From NCBI GenBank assembly GCA_012960035.1, contig DUBZ01000012.1:1-47306 (forward strand): DNA of 47,306 nt, in the 5' to 3' direction. The stretch comes from Myxococcales bacterium. Lineage in GTDB: Bacteria > Myxococcota_A > UBA9160 > UBA4427. Shown here in pieces: positions 34,708 through 42,991 of the stretch; positions within the stretch are counted from its first letter, which is position 1; every line of letters starts with the position of its first letter. Position numbers and translations under genes: made by a program. The notes beneath the pieces are model-generated. The model was not told the origin of the DNA. It did no database searches and was given only the letters and a program-made list of their open reading frames with translations.

Positions 34708-35120
34708 GCGAAGCGATGAGCGAGCTTCGCCCGGCACCCTGGATCACACGGGATTCGTCTTTCTTTTGGGAAGCGGCCAAACGCTGCGAGCTGGTCGCCC
34801 AACGCTGCACGGGCTGCGGCAAGTTGCGTCAGCCACCCCGCCCCATGTGCCCCTTTTGCAATAGCGTTGAACGCGAAGAACAAGTGCTCTCGGGCAAGGG
34901 GACCGTCTATACCTGGGTAATGCCGCGCTATCCCGTGATCCCCGGTTTTGAAGACGGTCGGATCGTGGTCGTCATCGACCTCGCCGAAGGCATCCGCATG
35001 GTTTCGAATCTGTGCGACATCGCATACGAGGACGTCACCCGCGAAATGTGCGTTGAGGTGTTCTTCGAAGAAGCACAAGACGGCTTCAAGATTCCGCTCT
35101 TTCGACCCGCTTCCGTTTAG
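34704..35120 (+). CDS. DUF35/OB-fold protein with zinc ribbon, partner of the thiolase-like protein
   Basis: The 138-residue protein has a rubredoxin-like zinc ribbon, CTGCGKLRQPPRPMCPFC (two CxxC pairs), followed by an OB-fold (GKGTVYTWVMPRYPVIPGFE). Such DUF35 proteins bind acyl-CoA and pair with thiolase-like proteins; in steroid degradation ChsH2's DUF35 domain joins the Ltp2 aldolase. GTG 34704 overlaps the stop of the CoA-transferase as GTGA, indicating translational coupling; ATG 34716 is the alternative start. The thiolase-like gene follows after 29 bases, so the two products probably form a complex. Confidence 0.9.
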   Translation: MSEAMSELRPAPWITRDSSFFWEAAKRCELVAQRCTGCGKLRQPPRPMCPFCNSVEREEQVLSGKGTVYTWVMPRYPVIPGFEDGRIVVVIDLAEGIRMVSNLCDIAYEDVTREMCVEVFFEEAQDGFKIPLFRPASV

Positions 35121-35149
35121 ACCCACAACCAAGAAAGGCTCGAACACCC

Positions 35150-36313
35150 ATGGCACATCCGCTCGACAAGGTTGCAATCGCTGGCATCGGCAGCACTGAG
35201 TTTTCGAAGAACTCGGGGCGAAGCGAAATGCAGCTCGCCGCGGAGTGCGTCAAGGCGGCTCTCGACGACGCCGGTCTGAGCCCGGCGGACGTCGATGGCA
35301 TGGTGACGTTTACGATCGACAACAACGAGGACGTCGCCCTCGTGCGAAACCTCGGTGTCAAAGAGCTCAGCTATTCGTCACGCATCCCGCACGGCGGGGG
35401 TGGATCGGGTGGGTCCATCGTGCATGCGGCTGGCGCAATTGCTGCAGGCCTCGCCGACACCGTGGTGGTATGGCGCGCCATGAACGAGCGCTCGGAATAT
35501 CGCTTTGGCCAAGCCACCAACCCCGGTGCCGTGGCACCGGGAGGCGGCGCCACGGGTATGGAATGGGCCGTACCGTGGGGCGCGGCGACACCCGCATGTT
35601 GGCAAGCCATGTTTTCGCATCGCTACATGACGGAGTACGGCGTCACAAACGAAGACCTCGCGCACATTTCGGTGCTGATGCGGAAGCACGCCGTCAACAA
35701 TCCAAATGCCTTCGGTTATCAAAGCCCGATCACCATCGACGACCACCAGAACTCACGTTGGATTATTGAGCCCGTGTTGCGATTGCTTGATTGCTGCCAG
35801 GAGAGTGACGGCGGACAAGCCTTCGTCTTGACCTCGCTCGAACGCGCACGGGACTTGCAGCAGCCACCCGTCCGAATCACCGCTGGCGCGCAGTCCGTGC
35901 CCTACCCCATCGATGCGATCACCAACTTCTATCAAGACGACTTTACCGACATGCTTTCTACCGTCGGGATGGCGAAGCAACTCTACGAACGGTCGGGGGT
36001 CGGGCCTGCGGACATTCAAGTCGCGATGCTCTACGACCACTTTTCGCCCATCATCCTCCAGCATCTGGAAGGTTGGGGCTTTTGCGCGAAAGGCGAAGCG
36101 ATGGACTTCGTAAAAGACGGCCACTGCGAACTCGACGGCAGCCTCCCCGTAAACCCGAACGGTGGGTTAATCGGCGAGGCCTACATCCATGGTCTGAATA
36201 GCGCTGCCGAAGGCGTGCGGCAGATTCGCGGCACTGCGATCAATCAAATCGCCAATGTCGAGCACGTCGCATTCTCATCGGGCATGACCGGACTGATCTT
36301 CGGACACGGTTAA
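35150..36313 (+). CDS. Thiolase-like protein of the SCP2/Ltp2 type, without the thiolase cysteine
   Basis: The 387-residue protein has a thiolase fold: AIAGIGSTEFSKNSGRSEMQ at the start, QLAAECVKAALDDAGLSPAD, and PNGGLIGEAYIHGLNSAAEG near the end. At the usual nucleophile position the sequence is RIPHGGGGSGGSIVHAA, with glycine in place of cysteine, and the final His/Cys regions are altered. This matches Ltp2-type retro-aldolases rather than degradative thiolases. With the DUF35 partner it probably cleaves a 3-hydroxyacyl-CoA side chain. AAAGG precedes the ATG. Confidence 0.88.
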   Translation: MAHPLDKVAIAGIGSTEFSKNSGRSEMQLAAECVKAALDDAGLSPADVDGMVTFTIDNNEDVALVRNLGVKELSYSSRIPHGGGGSGGSIVHAAGAIAAGLADTVVVWRAMNERSEYRFGQATNPGAVAPGGGATGMEWAVPWGAATPACWQAMFSHRYMTEYGVTNEDLAHISVLMRKHAVNNPNAFGYQSPITIDDHQNSRWIIEPVLRLLDCCQESDGGQAFVLTSLERARDLQQPPVRITAGAQSVPYPIDAITNFYQDDFTDMLSTVGMAKQLYERSGVGPADIQVAMLYDHFSPIILQHLEGWGFCAKGEAMDFVKDGHCELDGSLPVNPNGGLIGEAYIHGLNSAAEGVRQIRGTAINQIANVEHVAFSSGMTGLIFGHG

Positions 36314-36400
36314 GCATTCGAACGAACTTTCGCCGTAGGCGCGAGTGCAGTTTGATTGTTGGCACGAAAGTCGAAGTAACCGAACTTCATGGAGTGCATC

Positions 36401-36817
36401 ATGAAAATCTTAGGCATCAACCGCGTTGAACTGGTCGTTCGCGATCCCGACCAAGAGGCCGCCGCACTTGGCGGATTGCTGGGCGTTGAATTTGATCGCT
36501 CCGTCACCGAAGAACACGGCGTGCTTTCACGGACCAGTTTCGGAATGGGGCTCGAACTTGCGGGACCCACCAAGGCCGATTCAGTGATGAACGACATCCT
36601 CGATCGCGAGGGCGAAGGTTTGCTCACGATCGTGTTTCGGGTGGACTCAGCAGATGCTGTCGTTGAGATGGCAAGAAACAATGGCCTCGAAGTCGTAGTT
36701 GATCTCGACTACGGAGACGGCCTCGAGGGATACAAGTGCTACCGCCAAGTTTCCCTGCGTTCGGATCAGTTCCCCGCCCAAGCGTCGTTTACATTCGCAG
36801 AGTACGAAGAGGCCTAA
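36401..36817 (+). CDS. VOC (glyoxalase/bleomycin-resistance fold) protein
   Basis: The 138-residue protein has two beta-alpha-beta-beta-beta modules: NRVELVVRDPDQEAAALGGL in the first and a second starting at LLTIVFRVDSADAVVEMARN. This is the vicinal oxygen chelate fold, used by dioxygenases, epimerases such as methylmalonyl-CoA epimerase, and binding proteins. I cannot assign metal ligands with confidence. GGAG six bases before ATG 36401 makes this start better than ATG 36389. It lies 87 bases after the thiolase-like gene and may be the last gene of that operon. Confidence 0.8.
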   Translation: MKILGINRVELVVRDPDQEAAALGGLLGVEFDRSVTEEHGVLSRTSFGMGLELAGPTKADSVMNDILDREGEGLLTIVFRVDSADAVVEMARNNGLEVVVDLDYGDGLEGYKCYRQVSLRSDQFPAQASFTFAEYEEA

Positions 36818-36965
36818 AGAACCGCACTCCTATACTGGGACCTCGAAGATCCCAAGCGACGTGACATGCTCGAATGGTGGCAAAAATGCGAAACGTACCC
36901 CGTGGTCAAGACGTTGTTGCGATCACGCCACCCACTGACGCCTCCACTGTTTCACCCATCGAGAA
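36818..36965 (+). pseudogene. Unidentified gene remnant, C-terminal-looking
   Basis: Directly after the VOC stop codon the same frame stays open to 37037 and its first part reads like protein: LLYWDLEDPKRRDMLEWW, then QKCETYPVVKTLLRSRHPLT and PPLFHPS. This looks like the conserved end of some protein. It has no credible start and the composition decays after about 36965. I do not know the parent family; a glutathione-transferase-like helical tail is one possibility. Confidence 0.4.
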
Positions 36966-37035
36966 AGACGTCCAGAGCGCGACGTTCTAAACTAGACTTG
37001 ATCGTTTGGCCCCGAGAGCAGGAGAAGAACCCCGC

Positions 37036-38199
37036 ATGACTTACGCCGCCCACCGCCGCATCATCGACGTCGACAGCCACGTCATCGAACTCGAAGACTT
37101 TTTGTACGAAGCCGCTACGTCAGATGAAAGAGCGTTGCTTCCCAGCATGTCCGATCAAAGCGAACTGCCATTGGTACAAGCCGGACTCGAACGTGGACGA
37201 CAGCTATACGAAAAGCGTCAGAACGACCCCGCCACGATGGCAAAGTTCGAAGCCAATTTGATGAACGCACGCGGTAACGGCTGGAGCCGACTCGGCGCCT
37301 TCGATCCAACGGAGCGGTCGCACGCCCTCGACCTCATGGGATTCATGCAGCAGTGGATATTGCCAACTTTCTCTTTTCACCAAATCGCGCACGTTAAAGA
37401 CCCCAAGGTCATGGCCGCGGGTGCGAGGGCTCTTAATCGAGGACTCGCAGGCTTCTGCGCCCATGACGACCGACTGCGTGCGATCGGTTACCTGCCTCTG
37501 AGCCTTGGACCTGAGCTGGCAGGCACGATCATGGATGAAGGCGTCGCGAATGGATGCTTCAGTTTCATGATCGACACCAACGAACCCGACCCGAAGGCGC
37601 GTTCGTTCACTCACCCTGACTTCGATCCGATCTGGGCGCGCTTCGAAGCGCTCAATCACCCGTTCGTGGTCCACGTTGCCGTGAACGGTCACTACGATGC
37701 CGTGCCTCCAAGTTTTATGAATAACGGCCAGGAGCAAATTCAACTCGGGGGGGATGCTCCCGCGACCCCCGTCGGCTTCGTCACGATCAAGAACAGTGCT
37801 GAACTCTTTTTGTCGGCCATGATCTTTGATGGCGTCTTCGATCGGCACCCCGGTTTGCGCGGCATTTCCATGGAACATGGCGCCTTCTGGGTTCCATCAT
37901 GGCTGCGCGGTCTCGACTTTGCAGCGGACTCTTTGAAGCGCGTTCGAAAGTTCGATCGCCGCCCATCGGAAGTCGTGCGTACGCACCTGAAGTTCTCACC
38001 ATTCGCCGGAGAGCCTGTTGGATGGATCATCGACAATGTCGGCCCAGAGCTGCTCGTCTTCGCGTCCGACTACACCCATCCCGAAGGCACGTCGGATCCG
38101 ATTGGAAAGTTTGAAGCGACGATGGACCATTGCTCCCCCGAGACCCTCGACCGCTTCTACTACGGCAACATGGCCGAGTTGTTGGGACTGCCGGGATAG
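37036..38199 (+). CDS. Amidohydrolase 2 family protein, second copy
   Basis: The 387-residue protein carries IIDVDSHVIELEDF at the N-terminus (metal motif DSH), HPFVVHVAVNGHYD in the middle, SMEHGAFWVPSWLRGLDFAA and FASDYTHPEGTSDP with the metal aspartate. It belongs to the same broad family as the protein at 31099 but is clearly divergent, so it may act on a different intermediate. GGAGAAG eight bases before ATG 37036 supports the start. A TAGACT box at 36993-36998 may be its own promoter. A stem-loop with a short T-run follows the gene. Confidence 0.88.
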   Translation: MTYAAHRRIIDVDSHVIELEDFLYEAATSDERALLPSMSDQSELPLVQAGLERGRQLYEKRQNDPATMAKFEANLMNARGNGWSRLGAFDPTERSHALDLMGFMQQWILPTFSFHQIAHVKDPKVMAAGARALNRGLAGFCAHDDRLRAIGYLPLSLGPELAGTIMDEGVANGCFSFMIDTNEPDPKARSFTHPDFDPIWARFEALNHPFVVHVAVNGHYDAVPPSFMNNGQEQIQLGGDAPATPVGFVTIKNSAELFLSAMIFDGVFDRHPGLRGISMEHGAFWVPSWLRGLDFAADSLKRVRKFDRRPSEVVRTHLKFSPFAGEPVGWIIDNVGPELLVFASDYTHPEGTSDPIGKFEATMDHCSPETLDRFYYGNMAELLGLPG

Positions 38200-38215
38200 C
38201 GCTTCGCAATAAACA

Positions 38216-38250
38216 GAAGCGCGGTTCATCGTGCCGCCGCTTCGTTTTGT
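38216..38250 (+). terminator. Probable terminator after the second amidohydrolase
   Basis: GAAGCG-CGG, a nine-base loop, CCG, one bulged base and CGCTTC form a 9-bp stem at 38216-38243, followed by GTTTTGT. It begins 16 bases after the amidohydrolase stop. Confidence 0.6.
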
Positions 38251-38379
38251 CGATTGCGACCGTCGACAGTTTGGGTATGCGGCCGTCCTAGAACAGGATG
38301 AGGGAGTGCATCGGCCTAAAGTTCTGTCACAATCAGTGCCAACACCTCACCGACTCTCGCGTCACCTCCTGGAGCTCCC

Positions 38380-39468
38380 GTGACTGTTCCCTCAGACCGA
38401 CCTTACGAATTTCACGCTTTCGACGTCTCTTACTTTTCCGCGAAGGTGCGCCCGGCGTTGCGGTACAAGCGCGTTTGGTATGACGAGATTCGAGCCGACG
38501 TGCGTTACATCAAGCAACGCACCGGCCTCGCCTTCATCCCCATGTTGATCACACCGGACGACGAAGCGTGGCAGGACTCAACCGACATCTATGATCGACT
38601 CGAAGCCCGTCATCCCGAGCCGCCCCTCTTCCCCGCCACACCATTGCAGCGCATCGCTGCCCACTTGATCGAGCTCTACACCGACGAGTTCGCACTGATC
38701 CCGGCCATGCATTACCGCTGGGGCAGCGAACTCGGCGAGTCCTCTGCGCGCGCGCGGTTTATCGCAATGATCGGAGACGAAGAGATCGGCACGCAGGCTG
38801 CGAAACGAATGGCGCAGGCACGCTTGGCTCTCGGTGCAAACGATAACAACGCTCCGGCCATCGAAGCACACACGCGCGACCTTCTCGACGCGTTGAACGC
38901 GCACTTCGAGAACCACCCGTACTTGCTGGGGGAACGAATGTCGTTCGCAGACTGCGCGCTCATGGGCCCGATCGACGGTCACTTTTTCACCGATCTCGTT
39001 TCCCGCAAGCTCCTACTCGAAACCGCACGCCCGGTGGTCGGTTGGATCGAACGCTGCAATCAGCCCAACTCACCTGAACAAGGAACATGGTTGGCCAACG
39101 ATTCATTGGCACCCACCCTAAGCGCAGTCCTCAAAGTGATGGGCGAGGATGCGGTACCCCTTCTGATGGCATGCCTCGAAGTCTTCGAGAACTGGGCCGA
39201 CACGGCGCCGCGTGACCAAGAACGCTTGCCGCGCACCATTGGGCAGGTTGAATCGTCGCTTCGCGGTCTGCCTGTCGGGCGATTCGTTGGGATTTATTTG
39301 CCGTTCTTGGCACAGCGCGTCTTGGACGACTACAGCGCACTCGATGCGGAGGCGCGCAAGACCGTAGACAGCGCCATCGCAGGCACGGGCTGGGAACGCG
39401 TGCTCGCCCATAAGCCACGGCATCGGCTCACGAAGCGAGGCTTCGAGATCGTCTTCGCAGACGAGTAA
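38380..39468 (+). CDS. Glutathione S-transferase-like protein, second copy
   Basis: The 362-residue protein has the same architecture as the gene at 11054: thioredoxin-like domain (YFSAKVRPALRYKRVWYDEI, then TGLAFIPMLITPDDE with the cis-proline), helical domain with YLLGERMSFADCALMGPIDG, and a long C-terminal extension containing the shared VDSAIAGTGWERVLA. The start is GTG 38380, preceded at five bases by GGAG. The order S-x-x-x-KVRPAL suggests a serine or cysteine type GST. It follows the catabolic cluster on the same strand but a terminator separates it, so involvement in that pathway is only possible. Confidence 0.82.
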   Translation: MTVPSDRPYEFHAFDVSYFSAKVRPALRYKRVWYDEIRADVRYIKQRTGLAFIPMLITPDDEAWQDSTDIYDRLEARHPEPPLFPATPLQRIAAHLIELYTDEFALIPAMHYRWGSELGESSARARFIAMIGDEEIGTQAAKRMAQARLALGANDNNAPAIEAHTRDLLDALNAHFENHPYLLGERMSFADCALMGPIDGHFFTDLVSRKLLLETARPVVGWIERCNQPNSPEQGTWLANDSLAPTLSAVLKVMGEDAVPLLMACLEVFENWADTAPRDQERLPRTIGQVESSLRGLPVGRFVGIYLPFLAQRVLDDYSALDAEARKTVDSAIAGTGWERVLAHKPRHRLTKRGFEIVFADE

Positions 39469-39664
39469 GCCCCGCCCCGACAAGCGTTCCCACGCAAAAT
39501 GTTCTTGATTCGAAATGGATCGAGTCGAGCGGTCGTACGAACGCCAGCATGAAAACCAATCTAACTATTCGTCCGTCGAATTCGCTACTGCTCTACTTGT
39601 CACGGGCACCTGTCACGCAAGCGGGGGACCCGCCGTTTTCTCTTACGTTAGGGATCCACCCACC

Positions 39665-40816
39665 ATGAACCGATCTCATTTGGCGACTCTCATCGCTCTT
39701 GTTGCTCACGTTTCGCTTTCGACCGGTTGCTTCGCATTGCACTCGCGAATCGAGGGCACGAACTTCGCGGCAGAAGACGCACCGTTCATCGCAGACAGCG
39801 CACCTCAGATCGAATCGAATGCGGCGCTCCCGGAGCAAGCGGGTCTCATTCACCGGGTCGTCCTTGTCGGCGACGCGGGAGTCCCCATGGACAGTGAACC
39901 CGTGCTCGAATCCCTGGGTCGTTGGGCGGACGTCTATCCCGACATGACCACGGTTCTCTTTCTCGGTGACAACGTATACCCCGCCGGAATCGAAGAAGAC
40001 GCCGTTGCGGAAGGCGAAGAGATCCTGCGCAAGCAAGTCGACGCCACGAACGCGACGCGTATCTTTATTCCCGGCAACCATGACTGGGGACACAAGGGCG
40101 ACGATCGACTCCTGCGTCAGCAAGCGTACCTCGATGGCAGACAAATCGAATTTATCCCGCGCGATGGTTGCCCCGGCCCCGCGCTTCGCACATTGGTTCC
40201 GCCCACTGCAGGACTCACCCGCGGCATTCGCACGATCGTCTTCGACATTGACCCGTGGTACTTCAACAAAGACGAAGTCTCGGACTGCCCCGGCAACACA
40301 ACGCCCGAAGCCTTGGCCGCGGAACTCGACGAATTGCTCGCCGCCAATCGAGACCAATGGCTTTTCGTTGGCGCCCACCACCCGCTTCGTACCGGGGGGC
40401 CTCACGGTGGGTTTTCACGCGGTGCAGTCGCAGACTTCATTACCGGCGCCATCTTTTTGATCTTCGGAACGCTTCAAGACACTTACGAAGACGGCTATCG
40501 CGAGATCATGACTCCGATTGAAGCGTCCCTCGCAGCAAATCCCCCAGCGTTCTATGTCGCGGGACATGATCACAACCTTCAGATCCTCGAGGGCGGAGAT
40601 CACGCGGGCTACCAGGTGGTCAGTGGCGCCGGTGCGACAAAACGTGTTCGCGGCGGGCATGTCACGAACATCGAAGGCTCTCTCTTCGCACACGGCCACG
40701 CGGGCTTCGTCGTGGTCGACATCGTCCGCTCGGGCGACGGCGAGCGGGCCCTGGTTCACGTCATCGAAACTGAACAGGATGCACCGGTATTCAGCATGGA
40801 CGGTGGATCGCGATAG
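39665..40816 (+). CDS. Calcineurin-like metallophosphoesterase lipoprotein
   Basis: The 383-residue protein has all metallophosphoesterase blocks: LVGDAGVPMDS, LFLGDNVYPAGI, IFIPGNHDWGHKGDD, FVGAHHPLRTGG and FYVAGHDHNLQIL, which bind two metal ions. The N-terminus has a lipoprotein signal with lipobox LSTGC (Cys20), so the enzyme should be membrane anchored outside the cytoplasm. The substrate is unknown; a phosphate mono- or diester is expected. I start at ATG 39665, before the signal sequence; in-frame sequence further upstream is unlike protein. Confidence 0.92.
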   Translation: MNRSHLATLIALVAHVSLSTGCFALHSRIEGTNFAAEDAPFIADSAPQIESNAALPEQAGLIHRVVLVGDAGVPMDSEPVLESLGRWADVYPDMTTVLFLGDNVYPAGIEEDAVAEGEEILRKQVDATNATRIFIPGNHDWGHKGDDRLLRQQAYLDGRQIEFIPRDGCPGPALRTLVPPTAGLTRGIRTIVFDIDPWYFNKDEVSDCPGNTTPEALAAELDELLAANRDQWLFVGAHHPLRTGGPHGGFSRGAVADFITGAIFLIFGTLQDTYEDGYREIMTPIEASLAANPPAFYVAGHDHNLQILEGGDHAGYQVVSGAGATKRVRGGHVTNIEGSLFAHGHAGFVVVDIVRSGDGERALVHVIETEQDAPVFSMDGGSR

Positions 40817-40896
40817 ATTGAAATCGAGGGGCGTGACAACTTCTTTTGGAGTTCCAGTTCGATCTCAACGAGACAAATCCGATAGCCTCCAAGGCC

Positions 40897-41679
40897 ATGC
40901 CGACCGACTATCGAATGCCCCTTTGGCTGCTCAAGCTGGGCGCACTGATCAACGTCTACTTCCTGATGACAACGCTTGGGTTGTCCGCAGACGTCGCCGA
41001 CCCACATGTCGTGATTCCTGCGCAGATCCTCTTTGCCGTCTCGGCCTACCGCTGCCTGTTCCCCAATCGATACAAAGACAACGTCGTACTCCACGACACC
41101 GTCCTGTCTTCGACGCTCGTGACACGAGTGCTTGCCACATTTGTCGAAGTGGCGTGGATCTATCAGTTTTCTCACCTGATCCGACTACAAAACGAAGCCC
41201 ATGTCGGCTGGGTCGATGCGCTGTCCTGGTTGATGCTGATCCAAGTCTTGATTTCGCAAGCCTTTGTCTGGGGCGCGATCGTCACCGGGCGTCTTTCTTA
41301 TTACTTCTACGAAGAACTCGGCTGGGGTGTCATCTTTGCAGCCAACACGGTCGCGAGTGCATATCTATATTCGACCGCCGAAGGACTAGGCGAAACGGAG
41401 ATCCTGCTTCAGTTGAACTTGTTGTTCGGCCTTTTCTACCTGCCATGGCAGCTCATTCACGTGCGCGCCCTTCACGCCGATGCTGCGACGAACGACAAGC
41501 GCAACCCCGTCAGCTGGAGCAGCATCAAGGGCCGTCTTGGCGATTCGCTGCACCAGCGAACGCGAGCGACCGACGCCGATTCGTGGGGCGGCGCCGTCGG
41601 GCTCACTTGGATGGTCGCCTATTGGGCAAGCCTCATCCCCGTGTGGGTACACCAGGTCGTCTTGGTCCTGACTCGCTAG
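40897..41679 (+). CDS. Polytopic membrane protein of unknown function
   Basis: I do not recognise this 260-residue family. It has about six membrane segments: WLLKLGALINVYFLMTTLGL, HVVIPAQILFAVSAYRCLF, LVTRVLATFVEVAWIYQF, ALSWLMLIQVLISQAFVWGA, a pair around residues 130-185, and a last one near the C-terminus (WMVAYWASLIPVWVHQVVLV). The loop between the last two is basic and likely cytoplasmic. ATG 40897 is the conservative start; TTG 40846, 17 codons earlier and in frame, would add a short hydrophilic leader. The stop codon overlaps a GTG of a 33-codon frame (41679-41780) whose end, LRRELDPRFRNEELED, may be a scrap of another gene. Confidence 0.7.
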   Translation: MPTDYRMPLWLLKLGALINVYFLMTTLGLSADVADPHVVIPAQILFAVSAYRCLFPNRYKDNVVLHDTVLSSTLVTRVLATFVEVAWIYQFSHLIRLQNEAHVGWVDALSWLMLIQVLISQAFVWGAIVTGRLSYYFYEELGWGVIFAANTVASAYLYSTAEGLGETEILLQLNLLFGLFYLPWQLIHVRALHADAATNDKRNPVSWSSIKGRLGDSLHQRTRATDADSWGGAVGLTWMVAYWASLIPVWVHQVVLVLTR

Positions 41680-41776
41680 TGGGTGACCCTGTTGGGGTTC
41701 AGGCTCGGGACGTTGCGCAGGGGCTCGTACTGCGCCGGGAACTCGACCCGCGCTTCCGTAACGAAGAGCTTGAAGA

Positions 41777-42541
41777 CTAGAACCCGTCGGGTCGCAGTAC
41801 CGCGTCGGTTCCGCCGTCGGCCCAGAGTATTGAGCCGTGGACATAGGCCGCGGTATCGCTGAGCAAGAACAGGATCAGCGCAGCCATTTCTTCCGGGGTT
41901 GCCTTGCGACCCAGTGGGATCGGGATGCGGTCGACGAACTTGCCAAGCACCGGGTCTTTTTCACTTCCTTCGAAAAGCGCTGTCCGAGTTTGCCCGGGAG
42001 CGATCCCGTTAAGCCGCACACCCGCCTCGGCCCATTCGTTTGCGCGTCTTCGCACCGCGCGAGAGAGCGCGTGCTTTGTGAGTCCGTAAACCACAGCGCC
42101 GGGTTGCTCTCCGATCAATTCTTTCGCCCCCGCTTCGTCGTGCTCGAGCAGCTTTAACACGATGGGGTTATCGGTGGGCTCGCCCATCTGAGCAGAGTTC
42201 GAACAAACGGCAACCGCCGAGGCCCCCGGGCGCCCGGCGAGTGCGGAGCGCAGTCCGTCCAAGACCTCAACTGCACCAAAGTAGTTGACTGCTGCGACAA
42301 GTTGTCCATCCACCACGTGTCCGCCCAAACCTGCGGCGACGACCAACCTGTCGATCGTTCCACCGGTTGCTTCGAGGGTTTCGGAGATCGCGGCCTGGCG
42401 ACCTGCGGGCGTGGAGAGATCTGCGCAGACTTCGACGTCTTTGAGATCGATCCCTACGACTCGATCTCCGTTCGCTTCGAGCTGCTCACGAACGTTGCGT
42501 CCGATGCCGGACGCCGCACCTGTCACTACTGCCGTACCCAT
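41777..42541 (-). CDS. Short-chain dehydrogenase/reductase
   Basis: The 254-residue protein is a classical SDR: cofactor motif TGAASGIG at residues 7-14, the NAG-like site AAGLGG, serine in CSNSAQMG, the catalytic YxxxK in VYGLTKHA, and APGQTRTALF after it. The end WADGGTDAV is typical. GIDLKDVEV with an aspartate after strand 2 suggests NAD preference. It looks like the 3-alpha-hydroxysteroid dehydrogenase-like subgroup because of the insert before YGLTK. GGGAG seven bases before ATG 42541 chooses this start over ATG 42559. Confidence 0.9.
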   Translation of the reverse strand: MGTAVVTGAASGIGRNVREQLEANGDRVVGIDLKDVEVCADLSTPAGRQAAISETLEATGGTIDRLVVAAGLGGHVVDGQLVAAVNYFGAVEVLDGLRSALAGRPGASAVAVCSNSAQMGEPTDNPIVLKLLEHDEAGAKELIGEQPGAVVYGLTKHALSRAVRRRANEWAEAGVRLNGIAPGQTRTALFEGSEKDPVLGKFVDRIPIPLGRKATPEEMAALILFLLSDTAAYVHGSILWADGGTDAVLRPDGF

Positions 42542-42717
42542 TGTCGTTCTCCCGTGCACCGAACATGGCGCAGTTCGAGTTTCTCACCATCAAGCCAACA
42601 GCCAACGCAGCTTCATGCCGCGCGGGCGTCGAATATTTTACCGGCCGGAAAAACATGGAACAACCGGTCCGTCAATATTCGGGTGTTGGGATGCAGACCG
42701 AACATCGTCGGGCGCGC

Positions 42718-42882
42718 TCAACCCGCGCTCGGCAACACCGCCAGCACTTCGGCTTCACACAACAACTCGGGCCGGCAGACATCAGCCGCGACGAGCACGT
42801 GGGAATGCGGCTCGGACGCACGGCTGAGGCGCGAAAGGAAAGAGGCATCGCGAAGGCGTTGGATCCGAATTCAGGAACGTTG
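42718..42882 (-). pseudogene. RidA-like protein, C-terminal fragment
   Basis: A minus-strand frame ending at a TGA (42720-42718) reads RDASFLSRLSRASEPHSHVL then VAADVCRPELLCEAEVLAVL and PSAG. This matches the last 45 or so residues of RidA/YjgF-type proteins (VADVCRPELLVEVE). A stop interrupts the frame just upstream and the rest of the protein is absent. It lies upstream of the SDR gene on the same strand. Relic of an imine/enamine deaminase-fold gene. Confidence 0.6.
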
Positions 42883-42991
42883 TAATCCGACACAGATTTT
42901 GGCGCCCTGAGGTCGCAAGGACCTACAATACGAGCCCGCCCGACAATCAACCCGAAGCGCACAAACTCGCGCCGTTTCCGGAGCCCCCAAA

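Noticed and set aside
41679..41780. A 33-codon frame with GTG overlapping the stop of the membrane protein gene
   Set aside because: The overlap suggests coupling, but the peptide is too short to identify and may be the scrap of another gene; not called as a gene.
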